A stretch of DNA of 64,000 nucleotides from Burkholderiales bacterium. GTDB taxonomy: Bacteria; Pseudomonadota; Gammaproteobacteria; Burkholderiales; Burkholderiaceae_C. Every line of letters begins with the position of its first letter. Within the stretch, counting starts at the first letter, position 1. The translations under genes and the position numbers were made by a program. Under the pieces are notes generated by a model. It saw only the letters and a program-made list of their open reading frames with translations, ran no database searches and had not been told where the DNA came from. Below are positions 36,863 to 45,779 of this stretch, piece by piece. The DNA lies in assembly GCA_017307855.1 (NCBI GenBank), contig JAFKGD010000009.1, positions 1 through 64,000 of the forward strand, written 5' to 3'.

Positions 36863-37106
36863 GGCGAACCTCCGTGATGGTCTTGGTGATGAATCGGTCG
36901 CGGTAGACGGTCTGGACGACCTGCTTTTCTTCGGCCTGGCGCGCCCGACCTCGGTTGCCTTCGCGCTGCAGCTCGGCCGCCGCCTGGTATTCCTGCTGGG
37001 CGCGCTGGTAGCCCGCGGCGTCGGCCTTGACCTGGATGCGCCACACACCGGCGCCCATCAGGCCCAGCACGATCAGCAGCGCGGCGATGCGGGCGGTGAG
37101 GCTCAC
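36732..37106 (-). CDS. Rz: Rz-like inner-membrane spanin
   Basis: 124 aa with a GTG start at 37106 that overlaps the endolysin stop (GTGA). An N-terminal membrane anchor (RIAALLIVLGLMGAGVW) is followed by a coiled coil (RAQQEYQAAAELQREGNRGRAR) and RFITKTITEVRH. This is the i-spanin pattern. Part of the holin-endolysin-Rz-Rz1 lysis cassette. Confidence 0.85.
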   Translation of the reverse strand: MSLTARIAALLIVLGLMGAGVWRIQVKADAAGYQRAQQEYQAAAELQREGNRGRARQAEEKQVVQTVYRDRFITKTITEVRHAAAPLAACLVPAAAISLLNDVAECARADRPASCGAGNGVRNP

Positions 37107-37573
37107 GACAGCGCCTCTCGAGCCTGCAGGTACAGCGCCGGCCAGGTGCGTGCATGAGGCTTTCCCGGACGCCAGTTGCGCAGGTAATACGCCCACGCCC
37201 CGTCAACATCGTCCAGCGCCGGCAGCGGGCGCGGATCCGTCAACAGCAGCAGACGCGCGAATCCGGCGGCCAGGATGTCGTCCAGCGGCAGCGCGCCATA
37301 GACTGCGGCTTCGTTGGCTCCCACGCCCTGTGCAGCGCAGAGCTTCGCTGCGCGCGCGACGCTGGTGTGGTGGGTCAGCACACCCCGCACACCTCCGCCC
37401 TTCTCGAACTGCCAGAATCCCACGGCCGGGCCGCCGATCTGCCGGCGGTGCTCGAAGCGGGATTCCTGCAGGCCGATGGCCAGCAGCATGAGGTCGGACT
37501 GCGGCGTGCGTGCGATGCCCAGGATCTGCTGGGCCGGCGCCACCATGTCATCGAGAACGGTCTGCAGGTTCAT
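37103..37573 (-). CDS. Putative endolysin (lysozyme/transglycosylase-like)
   Basis: 156 aa. LLAIGLQESRFEHRRQIGG with Glu37, followed by AVGFWQFEKGGG, resembles the lytic-transglycosylase/goose-lysozyme catalytic region (E-S-x-F ... G-x-x-Q-F). No signal peptide, so release needs the holin. It lies between the holin and Rz with 4-base overlaps on both sides, the standard position for an endolysin. The fold assignment is by pattern only. Confidence 0.6.
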   Translation of the reverse strand: MNLQTVLDDMVAPAQQILGIARTPQSDLMLLAIGLQESRFEHRRQIGGPAVGFWQFEKGGGVRGVLTHHTSVARAAKLCAAQGVGANEAAVYGALPLDDILAAGFARLLLLTDPRPLPALDDVDGAWAYYLRNWRPGKPHARTWPALYLQAREALS

Positions 37574-37998
37574 GTCGAGCTCCCATCAGCCTTGCGCAGC
37601 TCGGCAGGCTCGGTGATGCCGAAACGCTTGGCAACCGACCGCTTCGCCATGCGTTCCATCCAGGCGATGCCAGAGCCCCCGGCGTGCCCCGCCAGCCCAG
37701 CAGCCGCAGCGGTGATCAGGGGACTCATGTTGAATGACTCGCAGGCCCAGAAGGTGATGAGCCCGGCGAAGGCGGAGACGGCCAGCTCGCCGACCAGCGC
37801 GGTGAAGGAAAGCATGTTGGCATCGCCGCGCCGAACAGCCATGTACCAGCGGGCGAATCCGCCCAGCAGCGAGATGCCCAAGATCACCCCGTACTCGCGC
37901 AGGCTGTACGACAGCGGGGCGCGGATGTCCTGGGCGTGTGCGCCCACCGGCAGGAGCATGTAAAGCGCCAATAGCGCGGAGGTGATGGCGTGGTTCAC
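37570..37998 (-). CDS. Putative holin
   Basis: 142 aa, GTG start at 37998 with GGAGGG ahead of it. An N-terminal hydrophobic stretch that ends VGAHAQ may be a signal-like segment. Two further membrane spans follow (YGVILGISLLGGFARWY and VGELAVSAFAGLITFWACES), and the C-terminus is basic. Position upstream of the endolysin supports a holin. It overlaps both neighbours by 4 bases. Confidence 0.7.
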   Translation of the reverse strand: MNHAITSALLALYMLLPVGAHAQDIRAPLSYSLREYGVILGISLLGGFARWYMAVRRGDANMLSFTALVGELAVSAFAGLITFWACESFNMSPLITAAAAGLAGHAGGSGIAWMERMAKRSVAKRFGITEPAELRKADGSST

Positions 37999-38399
37999 TG
38001 GATACCCTCCGCGATGTCGAACAGTTGCTCCAGGTCCAGCCCGATCTCGCCGGCCAGCAGCATGACGGTCGGGTTGTCGCTGCGTACCTCGGCGGCGTAC
38101 TCCCATTCGATCTTGGCGGCCGACTTCTGCGGCTCGGGCAGCATGCCGATGGCCGTCTCCACGTCGTCGAGCAGGCCCATGGACAGCAGCGCGAGCCTGG
38201 CTTGGCGCATGCTGACCACGCGCACGGTTGTCGGCTGATCCGATCGAGCTTCGGCCAGTTCGTCGTCCGTCATCAGCACGCCTTCGGAAGGCTGTTCGGA
38301 GGCGTCTGCGACTACAACCCGATCGCCTACGCGCCAAGCGCGCTGCTCGACTCCGACAACCTCGCCTGTTTCCGCGTTGATCTCAATTCGTTGCAGCAT
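37995..38399 (-). CDS. Phage protein of unknown function downstream of the tail fibre
   Basis: 134 aa. An acidic protein with TDDELAEARSDQPTTVRVVS and EIGLDLEQLFDIAEGIQ; the N-terminus MLQRIEINAETGEV looks like a small beta domain. It lies between tail fibre and holin and overlaps the holin start (GTGA). The position suggests a fibre accessory or chaperone, but no family is recognised. Confidence 0.6.
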   Translation of the reverse strand: MLQRIEINAETGEVVGVEQRAWRVGDRVVVADASEQPSEGVLMTDDELAEARSDQPTTVRVVSMRQARLALLSMGLLDDVETAIGMLPEPQKSAAKIEWEYAAEVRSDNPTVMLLAGEIGLDLEQLFDIAEGIQ

Positions 38400-38404
38400 G
38401 GCGT

Positions 38405-39649
38405 TCACCAATAGGCGTAGTTGAAGGAACCCGCGTCGAAGGTATCTACCCCGCCTACCGTCGTAAGCCGGAAGGCATTCATGGCGCTGGACGGAAGGGT
38501 TTTCGTGCAGCCGCTGACCCAAGTCGTTCCAGCGCCAAGGTAGAAGACATGCGACCTCATGATCCAGATGTTGGACACCGCGTCGATCAGGTCACAGGTG
38601 ATGATTCCACCGAGCGTCAGCGTTGGCCCCGAGCCGCTAGCGATGAGAGAAAGCCCCGACGCATCGGAAGCGACGGACGTTACGGAAGACACGGACACCG
38701 TAGATGCAGCTCCTGAATAGCCGCTGATTCGAATCCCTCCTGAGTCGCCGATGCGAGCCAGCAGAGCTGACGATCCATTAGTTGAAAGCAGGTTGAACTG
38801 AAATTCAAAATGCGTCATCCAGCTTGGCAGACTGGACACATCCACCGCAGTAGCGGCCGGCAGCGATGTGTAGGTGCCACGAACAACATACCCCTTGCGA
38901 ATTGCATCGACGGTGACCGCCTTGGTCGCATTTGTCCCCGTGATCATTTCGGTCGATGTCGCCAGCGGCACGACGCCTTGCGCTGATGTGCTTGCCGGCG
39001 CAGCAAAGGCAGAGACGGCCGCCGCGTCCAGTTCTTCGATGGCGCCAGTTCCTGCCGTTGTGCGCCCGAGCATCCGCGCGGTAGCTTGCGTCAGGCCGGA
39101 TGTGGTGATTGGACCAAGCGCAACGGCCCCAACTGCAGGCGAAATCTGAAATCTCGTCCCGTCATAAGTGATGGTGTACGCGGCCCCCGCAACGATGTCG
39201 CCTGCAGCAAGCGCAATAGTGCCGTTTTTGGTGATCGCCTTGGCGCCCAGGCTGTTGATGTTCAACGTCGCAGCACCAGTGTTCGTGCCGGCCGCCACGA
39301 ATCGGAAGGCCTGTCCAGCCGCGTAGGCGGCCAGCGTCGGTGTGACGATAGATCCGGTGATCGTGTCCGTCCCGGCCACTCCCGTGATGTAGGTGGCTCC
39401 GCCGTCTTGGACCTGCCCGAAGTTCAGCGAATCAGTTCGCGCCGAACCCGCACCCAAGTTGGTGAACTTGTAGGCCCCCATGGGCATGTTCGCCGTAGGG
39501 GGCGCAGTTCCGTCGCGCGGCCACCGCACGGTCATGGCAGCGGCGAGGTCGTTGAGGGTGTTGTTGGCCCACGCGGATGAAATCGTTGTCCCGGTCACAA
39601 CCGGATTGCCCGGCGTGTATAGGGTGTACGTGCCTGAACTGGACGGCAT
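38405..39649 (-). CDS. Tail fibre protein
   Basis: 414 aa. The N-terminal 60 residues (MPSSSGTYTLYTPGNPVVTG, WANNTLNDLAAAMT) resemble virion-anchoring regions of short-tailed phages. Low-complexity Ala/Gly/Thr repeats form the shaft, and the C-terminal NAFRLTTVGGVDTFDAGSFN is a common tip motif. No variable repeat with a template copy was found. A strong CAGGAG precedes the ATG. It is separated from the upstream ejection genes by a terminator. Confidence 0.8.
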   Translation of the reverse strand: MPSSSGTYTLYTPGNPVVTGTTISSAWANNTLNDLAAAMTVRWPRDGTAPPTANMPMGAYKFTNLGAGSARTDSLNFGQVQDGGATYITGVAGTDTITGSIVTPTLAAYAAGQAFRFVAAGTNTGAATLNINSLGAKAITKNGTIALAAGDIVAGAAYTITYDGTRFQISPAVGAVALGPITTSGLTQATARMLGRTTAGTGAIEELDAAAVSAFAAPASTSAQGVVPLATSTEMITGTNATKAVTVDAIRKGYVVRGTYTSLPAATAVDVSSLPSWMTHFEFQFNLLSTNGSSALLARIGDSGGIRISGYSGAASTVSVSSVTSVASDASGLSLIASGSGPTLTLGGIITCDLIDAVSNIWIMRSHVFYLGAGTTWVSGCTKTLPSSAMNAFRLTTVGGVDTFDAGSFNYAYW

Positions 39650-39669
39650 TGGGGCTCCTGGAAAAGAAA

Positions 39670-39694
39670 AAGCCCACCGGGTTAGGGTGGGCTT
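39670..39694 (-). terminator. Hairpin terminator upstream of the tail fibre gene
   Basis: AAGCCCACC (39670-39678) pairs with GGTGGGCTT (39686-39694); on the minus strand the stem is followed by a T-rich run. It lies between the 586-aa protein and the tail fibre gene. Confidence 0.75.
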
Positions 39695-39705
39695 AGAATT
39701 CGGCG

Positions 39706-39798
39706 ATGGAATTCATCGACGTGATGATTTGGAAAGCTGCTGCCGTTGTTGTGGCGGCATTCTTCTACGGCATCTATGTGGGTCTTACTGGACGCTGA
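39706..39798 (+). CDS. Possible 30-aa membrane micro-protein, opposite strand
   Basis: ATG at 39706 opens a 30-codon frame (MEFIDVMIWK, then AAAVVVAAFFYGIYVGLTGR) with one predicted membrane span. It is the only rightward frame in the late region and overlaps the 3' end of the gene at 39785 by 14 bases. No convincing ribosome site is visible. It is a plausible small phage protein, not certain. Confidence 0.35.
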   Translation: MEFIDVMIWKAAAVVVAAFFYGIYVGLTGR

Positions 39799-41545
39799 TC
39801 ACAGGTGCGGTGAGTGGCAGACTGCGCTTGAGCGCCTCTGCGAGCGCTGAGGGCGGAACGGTACTAGGGTTGACCAGTCGATTCGCAAGTGCTGCATTCT
39901 GGAGGGCCTTCTCTGCCGCAATGCCCACCGGGATGGCCCCAACAACCGCAGGCAACCCCCCCGTGCCCATCAGAGCGGCGCCGATAGCCGTGTTCTGAAT
40001 CGCGGCGCGGGCAGACCCCCCCGTTTGGGGCGTGCGGTCTACCAAAAATCTAGAGCCGATCTGGGAAAGGTCCGCCAGCGGTGCGTTGGTCAGATTCCCA
40101 TACGACTTGTTGACTGCGTTGGGAAGAAGCGCCGCAGGCACGTCGCCAGCCGATCGACCGGCGACTCCCAACTCTGCGCTGCGAAGCAGGGGCTCAACGG
40201 TCTTGAACGCTTTGTACTGCGCACGGTTGGTGGTGAGCGCGGCCCTGTCCGCCTCGCTGACGCTGCGGTTGAAGGCGGAAATGATGGTTTGCCGCAGATC
40301 GCTAAGCTCGTTCTTCAGACCTGCGGAGCCCTCCGCACGCCGCCTCAGATACTGCTGGAACTTGTTCGCCGACTCCCCTGCGATCTGCAAATTGCCGTCA
40401 GCTCCCGGCGTCATCTTCGAGTAAATGTCTTGGATCTCTGCGCGTAGAGACGCCCCCTCATTCTTGGGAAGTTTTGCCGCGACCGACTCCAATTCCTGCA
40501 TCTTGCCCAACATCGACGGATCAACCTGCAGAGCGTTGTTGTTCCAGATCCGATCAAACTCCGAGCCCATCCGCGCCTTGGCCGTGTCTAGCACTTCCAG
40601 AGTGAGCTTCTTTTCTGGTACACCAAAAGTCTTGCCAACAGCTTGATTAAAGGCAGCTTGCTGCGCCTCCCGACCGGACTGCGCAACGCTCCCAGTGATG
40701 GGGGCATCGCGCAGAATGGACCGTGCGGACTGAACCGCCTTGCTTTCAGAGATGTCCCCAATGCCAACTGGGATTCCGTAGTCTGAGGCTTTCTGGGCAA
40801 CAGCGCGTGTTTCCGCGCTCGGCCTAAGCGCCGCGCCCAGAGCCTTGCCTGCCAAGCCTGCACCCTGAGCGGCTACAGGAAGGGCGGCACCCACTATGGC
40901 CCCTGTTCCGGCCTCTTCCGGGCTGATCAGGCCAGCAGTTGCGCCGCCTGAAATGCCGCCCCCCAAAACGCGGGTGGCCAAACCTGCAATTCCCGTCTGC
41001 CCAGCATTCGACATCCCGCCAGTTCGAAGCGCTTCAACAAGAGGCTGGACTTTTGACGCCGCTTGCGTTCCGGCACTCGCGCCGGCCAAACTCTTGGCCA
41101 AGGCGCCGCCAATGCCTGCGGTTCCCGAGAACTCGCCAGCAAGCTTGCCGCCTGCATAGGCGCCCGACTTTGTGTCGATGCCCCGATCCCCAAAGAACTG
41201 GTCCATTGAGGTTCGGCGTTCGGCGTTCTCTTGGGCGGACTCAAATGGCCTGGCCACTGTTGCGCCGATTGATCCCGCGCCACGAACCAATCCGGCCCCG
41301 GCGTTGGCCGCGCTCTGACCATTGTCGCCGCCTCGCGTAATGCCAACAGATGGCATGAACATCTGAGCAATCTGAGCCGCATTCGATAGCCCCAAATCAA
41401 TCAGCCCCGGCTTTTGAGGTGCAGCATTAGCCGTTGGAGCCACGGCGACGCCCATGCGCTGCCGCACAACGCGCTGAATGACGTCCTGACCAGTCCCCTC
41501 CGGGAACTCCAGAACGGTGCCATCTGGAAGTTCTGCTTCGATCAT
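39785..41545 (-). CDS. Probable internal virion / DNA-ejection protein
   Basis: 586 aa. An N-terminal Glu/Pro segment (AELPDGTVLEFPEGTGQD) is followed by very Gly/Ala-rich helices (GAGLVRGAGSIGATVAR), typical of podovirus ejection proteins. Long amphipathic stretches and low complexity fit an extended, partly unfolded chain. It is one of three large proteins (39785, 41542, 42864) in the position of P22-type ejection genes. Confidence 0.6.
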   Translation of the reverse strand: MIEAELPDGTVLEFPEGTGQDVIQRVVRQRMGVAVAPTANAAPQKPGLIDLGLSNAAQIAQMFMPSVGITRGGDNGQSAANAGAGLVRGAGSIGATVARPFESAQENAERRTSMDQFFGDRGIDTKSGAYAGGKLAGEFSGTAGIGGALAKSLAGASAGTQAASKVQPLVEALRTGGMSNAGQTGIAGLATRVLGGGISGGATAGLISPEEAGTGAIVGAALPVAAQGAGLAGKALGAALRPSAETRAVAQKASDYGIPVGIGDISESKAVQSARSILRDAPITGSVAQSGREAQQAAFNQAVGKTFGVPEKKLTLEVLDTAKARMGSEFDRIWNNNALQVDPSMLGKMQELESVAAKLPKNEGASLRAEIQDIYSKMTPGADGNLQIAGESANKFQQYLRRRAEGSAGLKNELSDLRQTIISAFNRSVSEADRAALTTNRAQYKAFKTVEPLLRSAELGVAGRSAGDVPAALLPNAVNKSYGNLTNAPLADLSQIGSRFLVDRTPQTGGSARAAIQNTAIGAALMGTGGLPAVVGAIPVGIAAEKALQNAALANRLVNPSTVPPSALAEALKRSLPLTAPVISVQ

Positions 41546-42864
41546 GGCAACACATTCCCCTGAGCATCAAATCGCAGCCGCTTGGGCGCGGCATTAGACG
41601 GCGCCGCCGTGACGCCGCCTTGGGCCTTCTTCGCGCGCTCCACGCCCAGACGAACAATGTCCTGGAAATCCCTGGCGGCCTTCTCAAACTCCTTCTGACT
41701 GGAAGACGCATTCATGCGCGAGATAGCATCCGTCGCCTTCTTTCCTTCGACCTCCGTGATCTGACCACCACCGCGAAGGTTCTGATACGCCTGCATGAAC
41801 TGCTCGCCCTTGAGTTGATCAAGCCGAACATCGAAATCCTTTGCATTGGTTCCGGGGATGTTCTGCATTCCAAGCATTCGAGGCATGCCAACGGCCGTCT
41901 TGAAGCCCGGAGAGGCCAGAAGATCATCGACAAGCTTGATGGTTTGCTCACCTTGAGCGACGGCCTTGGGTGCGCCGATACGTTCTTCGGTCGTCGCTTT
42001 TGCCTCTACCTGAGCGCCACTTTTGGCTCCGGCGATTCGGCCTTGCAGCGACGGGTCTGCTTGGGCCCCCACGATGGCTTGCCCATCCGAACCAACAACC
42101 GGCTCGATCTTCCCGGTTCTTGCGTTGAAAGCCATCACGCCATTGGCCGTCTGAAGGGGCTGGAAGTAAGGCTGGGAGCTGGCGCCGGCCTCGCGGCGCA
42201 GTTGGGCCATTTCTCGCTGGAAGGCTTGCTGTGCTTCCATCATTTGCTGCCGCGACGCATTCTGCGCGGCCATTTGATCCATGCGCAGCTGATGGGCCAT
42301 TTGGGCTTGTTCCATCCGGGCCTGATTCTGAGCAGCCATCTGCTCACGCTGGAAATCGCGCTGTGTTGCGCGCTCGGCCTGCCGCGCTTCCATCTCCGGG
42401 ATCTGCGCAAAGCCCTGAAGTCCAAACTGCTGAAGGGCCGGATTACGGGCGCTCAATGCCGCAGCATAGGCTTTGCGCATGTCGGCGGGCTGTGCGGCGA
42501 CCTGCACCGGCGACATTGCGTTGCCCTCGTCGTCGTTAGGTGTTGCCGGTTGAATCGTTCGCCCAGGGGTGCCAGTAAGCAACCCAGTTACGGAATTAAG
42601 ATCCGCCTGGTCTTGCTCTCGCAGCTTTTCGCCATAAGCCCGTTGCTGCTCATCGGCGCGCTTGTCCGTCATGTTCGCCACGACAGGAGACAGTGCCTTG
42701 GCGAGCTGCTGGGTCCAGTGCGGGGCGACATAGACGCCGCCGACGTTCTGGCCTTGCAGGGGCTGTGCGCCCTGCTGGCGCAACTGCATCGCGAGCGCGC
42801 GCTGGCGCTCGATCTGCTGCTGCTCCACGTCGGGCTGTGCCCATCCGATTCCTGCTTGAGCCAT
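41542..42864 (-). CDS. Probable internal virion / ejection protein, Gln-rich coiled coil
   Basis: 440 aa with ATG at 42864. Residues about 150-230 form a Gln/Ala/Met-rich helix (RDFQREQMAAQNQARMEQAQ) likely to be a coiled coil. It overlaps the upstream gene by one base (TGATG) and the downstream gene by four. An extra leading TTG codon at 42867 is not needed. Probably injected or packaged with DNA. Confidence 0.6.
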   Translation of the reverse strand: MAQAGIGWAQPDVEQQQIERQRALAMQLRQQGAQPLQGQNVGGVYVAPHWTQQLAKALSPVVANMTDKRADEQQRAYGEKLREQDQADLNSVTGLLTGTPGRTIQPATPNDDEGNAMSPVQVAAQPADMRKAYAAALSARNPALQQFGLQGFAQIPEMEARQAERATQRDFQREQMAAQNQARMEQAQMAHQLRMDQMAAQNASRQQMMEAQQAFQREMAQLRREAGASSQPYFQPLQTANGVMAFNARTGKIEPVVGSDGQAIVGAQADPSLQGRIAGAKSGAQVEAKATTEERIGAPKAVAQGEQTIKLVDDLLASPGFKTAVGMPRMLGMQNIPGTNAKDFDVRLDQLKGEQFMQAYQNLRGGGQITEVEGKKATDAISRMNASSSQKEFEKAARDFQDIVRLGVERAKKAQGGVTAAPSNAAPKRLRFDAQGNVLP

Positions 42865-43847
42865 CAAAGCACCTCGTAACGGACCATGTAGTAACCGCTC
42901 TCATGGAGCATCACCGCATCGGGACGGGTAGCCATCACCTCTTGCGCCATCACGCCGACTTCACGCCGACCGAATTTCTCGTACTCGTAGAGGTTGTGCC
43001 CCTTGTATGAGCCGATCTTGCGGATGTCGCGTTTCAGGCGGCGGTCGGAGAACAGACCCGCCTGAATGCCCAGCCCAGCAAGATTTGTCAGGCCGCCAAA
43101 TAGCCCCCCGGCTTGGGCGTTGTTTGCGCTCGCAGCGTTGAGGGCGGCGTTGTAGCCTTGAGAGGTGGCGCCGAGCATGTCAGGCCCACCCGTGTACTGC
43201 TGTTGGGCCGAGTTGCCGAACGTCGGATTGGTGACTTGGGAGCCCGTGCGAATGGCGGACAGCTCGTTAAGCGGTGCGTTGCGGTTGGCGAATCCCTGCT
43301 GGTACTGCTGCCCCTGCTGCTGCATGCCAAGGTTGATGCCCTGCAATGCGGCTTGGCTCGATGCGTCGTTGAACTGCTGACCCTGCGATTCCTTGGCTGC
43401 TTTCCATGCATCAGAGCCAACGGTGATGCCCTGATTCGCGAGCTGCGTGTCCAGCGATGCCGCTTGGCGATCCATCTGCGGCTGCAGCCGCTTCATGATC
43501 AGCTCTTGCGCGTTGTTGGTGGCCTGCGTGGGGTCGTAGACGCCCGGCATCGGCGCGCCCAGAGAATCGCCCACGCGCTGCGTCGCCGAGTCCTGCAGAT
43601 TGGCCAGCCCCTGCGATGTCTTGTTCTGCTGGTTGAACAGGGCTTGCTGTTCAGGAGAAAGCGCGACGTTGGCCGACCATTTGTCTTGGTCGTTGGGATC
43701 CTGGCTGTACGTCAGGTTGCCATAGGGCGTGTTGTAGTCAACACGGTTCGCCTTGGTCGTGAGGCGAGCGTTTTCCAAGTTGCCTGCGGCCGTTTCGCGT
43801 GCTGCCCCGGCGTAATCAGGTGCGGGAGGTGCCGAACTCTTGCCCAT
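42864..43847 (-). CDS. Virion protein with C-terminal S74 intramolecular-chaperone domain
   Basis: 327 aa. The long Gln/Asn-rich middle (QQGQQYQQGFANRNAPLNEL) resembles ejection or tail proteins. The C-terminal 60 residues (DRRLKRDIRKIGSYKG, then EVGVMAQEVMATRPDAV) match the S74/ICA autoprocessing domain that trimerises and then clips itself from tailspikes and related proteins. Catalytic residues of S74 (Ser-Lys dyad) are plausibly in SDRRLKRDI. It starts next to the GNAT gene. Confidence 0.8.
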   Translation of the reverse strand: MGKSSAPPAPDYAGAARETAAGNLENARLTTKANRVDYNTPYGNLTYSQDPNDQDKWSANVALSPEQQALFNQQNKTSQGLANLQDSATQRVGDSLGAPMPGVYDPTQATNNAQELIMKRLQPQMDRQAASLDTQLANQGITVGSDAWKAAKESQGQQFNDASSQAALQGINLGMQQQGQQYQQGFANRNAPLNELSAIRTGSQVTNPTFGNSAQQQYTGGPDMLGATSQGYNAALNAASANNAQAGGLFGGLTNLAGLGIQAGLFSDRRLKRDIRKIGSYKGHNLYEYEKFGRREVGVMAQEVMATRPDAVMLHESGYYMVRYEVL

Positions 43848-43848
43848 G

Positions 43849-44256
43849 TCAGTCCTTTATCCAGCGACATTGCTGCCGCGTCATGCTGTAGATCAGTAGG
43901 TCTCCTTCGGGGCCAGCGTCGGTCACGACGTGCTCTAGATGGAAGCCGATGTTTTCGTCGAAGCGGATTGCTTCGTGGTTGGTTGAGTCAACAAGACCAA
44001 TGATCTTGTTCACCCGCCATTGATTGAATGGAAGGTCGAAGGCCATCAGGAGGAACGCTTTGTTCATCCAGCTTTTTGAGCCGTCCGAGGCCACATGCAT
44101 TTGCACGCTGCGACCATTGAATGAGTCGTACAAGACCGCCGCCGCCAACTCGCCATTGCGATGAAGGCCGATAGCTTGGCCCGATCCGGAGAAATACTTT
44201 CCGCCCGTGCGGCCAGCCACCCATGGCCCCAACCGTTCCACGTCGAAAGTGATCAC
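43849..44256 (-). CDS. GNAT-like acetyltransferase encoded among virion genes
   Basis: 135 aa. Secondary-structure pattern of a small GNAT: GLHRNGELAAAVLYDSF, then KAFLLMAFDLPFNQWRVNKIIGLVDSTNHEAIRFDENIGF, with the usual acetyl-CoA loop around the NH. Similar proteins are often seen in podovirus structural clusters. Its substrate is unknown; it overlaps the 508-aa gene start by 4 bases. Confidence 0.75.
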   Translation of the reverse strand: MITFDVERLGPWVAGRTGGKYFSGSGQAIGLHRNGELAAAVLYDSFNGRSVQMHVASDGSKSWMNKAFLLMAFDLPFNQWRVNKIIGLVDSTNHEAIRFDENIGFHLEHVVTDAGPEGDLLIYSMTRQQCRWIKD

Positions 44257-45779
44257 ACGAACCCCCGTCCCAGCTCATACACGTAGTCCGTGGACTGCCA
44301 ACGAAGTTGAGAACTTGGCGTTGAGCCCTTGATGTGCAGCGCAGCGCAATACCCCACGCCACCCACCGTCTGCCAGTCCTTTCGGATGGTCAGATCTCCC
44401 GCCCACACTCCAGAGTCCCAGGTGGACACATCCCACACTGCAGTATTTACGGGAGCAAAAGACGGGACGCCCGTAGGCGCCGTCTGGTCGAAATCGAGGT
44501 TGAGTCCCAGCAAAATTCCGATGGCCGGGTTGTCGGTGGAAACAATCGGCCGCGCCATCGTGTAGCGCTTGAGGTTCATCCCCCCGTGGTACTGAAAAGA
44601 CGTCAGCGCTTCAAAATTGATGTCAGCGCCGGAGTCGCTGGTCCCCGTCCACGCTTGCACCACTTTCCCGTTCGTGCCGAAAAACAGATTCGTCCCCATC
44701 CGGGTGAACGTCGAGGCATCCCAGCCGGTGAAGCGGCACCACGAATCGTTGATGGTGAACATGACGAACTGCTGCGCACCACCCGTGATCGGGACGTTGA
44801 TGATCAGCAGGTTTTCGTCGGGATAGATTTGCGTCTCCCAACCGAAATTCGTTCCGTAGATGCTCGTGGCCTGAGTGACCGCGGACTGGATCTTGTCGGT
44901 AATGCTCACATTGGTCGTCACGCGCGACGAAGCCAGCGCTTTGGACATCGGTAGCAAGCCGTCTTTGGAGATGATCAGCAGATCGGATGCGTACTGCGTG
45001 ATGCACCGACGCCCCACCGGCTGTCCTACCGTGTAGACGCCCTTCAGCGCCCATTTCGTCGGGTCGGTCGGGTCCGTCCCCTGGTAGACCGCGATCTGAC
45101 CTTCGGACGAGATGAAAACCGCGTGGTCATCCATCCCCGATCCCGAATCGATGGTCCACGTACCCATCGCCATCAGGTAGCCGCCCATGCTGAAGAGAGG
45201 GGCCAGGTCGTAGGAAGCCGCCGGACCGCCGTTTGAATCAACCGGCAGATACCACACCCGGAAACTGTCCCGCTCCACGAACCACAGCCGGCGCTGAAAC
45301 ACGTTCACGCTGATGAGCGTCGAGGTCGTCACGCCCGTGATCGCTGGGACGGACGCTCCAGTCACCGTCACCCATGCTGACCCATCCCACAGGCGCGGAG
45401 AGTCCGCCCCATTGACCATCCAGAGGAACTTTCCCCCCGTGGTTGCGTAATTGGCCGTCTGGAACTTGGTGTTGGAGAACCCGGTCTGAACAGGGGCGCC
45501 TACAGCTCCGGCAGAGGTCACGTCGTAAATACTTCCGGCGCACCCGGCGAACATCTGGTTTGAGCCGTCCGCCTTGCTGTACACGGCGAGTGTTTCAACG
45601 ACGCCAGGAAGTCCTGTTGCGTAGTCCGCCGAGCCCGACCGCAGAACCACCTGTGTGGTCATGGGGATCATGTTGTCCATGATCACCGCGTCTTTCGGGC
45701 TCATGGACGCAAGACCATCCCGCGCGTTCCACCCCCCGACCGGGGCAGGCGCGGTCTTAATAGACGCTACACGCGGCAT
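44253..45779 (-). CDS. Tail/packaged-DNA stabilisation protein (P22 gp10-like)
   Basis: 508 aa. The N-terminal motif PVGGWNARDGLASM and DAVIMDNMIPMTTQV, with a run of WD-like blades, match gp10-type stabilisation proteins of P22-like phages that close the portal below the head-tail joint. It is placed between the head-tail adaptor (45779) and the GNAT gene. A one-base overlap links it to the adaptor. Confidence 0.7.
   Translation of the reverse strand: MPRVASIKTAPAPVGGWNARDGLASMSPKDAVIMDNMIPMTTQVVLRSGSADYATGLPGVVETLAVYSKADGSNQMFAGCAGSIYDVTSAGAVGAPVQTGFSNTKFQTANYATTGGKFLWMVNGADSPRLWDGSAWVTVTGASVPAITGVTTSTLISVNVFQRRLWFVERDSFRVWYLPVDSNGGPAASYDLAPLFSMGGYLMAMGTWTIDSGSGMDDHAVFISSEGQIAVYQGTDPTDPTKWALKGVYTVGQPVGRRCITQYASDLLIISKDGLLPMSKALASSRVTTNVSITDKIQSAVTQATSIYGTNFGWETQIYPDENLLIINVPITGGAQQFVMFTINDSWCRFTGWDASTFTRMGTNLFFGTNGKVVQAWTGTSDSGADINFEALTSFQYHGGMNLKRYTMARPIVSTDNPAIGILLGLNLDFDQTAPTGVPSFAPVNTAVWDVSTWDSGVWAGDLTIRKDWQTVGGVGYCAALHIKGSTPSSQLRWQSTDYVYELGRGFV

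Noticed and set aside
38405-39649. Diversity-generating retroelement target in the tail fibre (as in phage BPP-1).
   Set aside because: No reverse transcriptase gene, template repeat or adenine-biased variable repeat is visible in the window.
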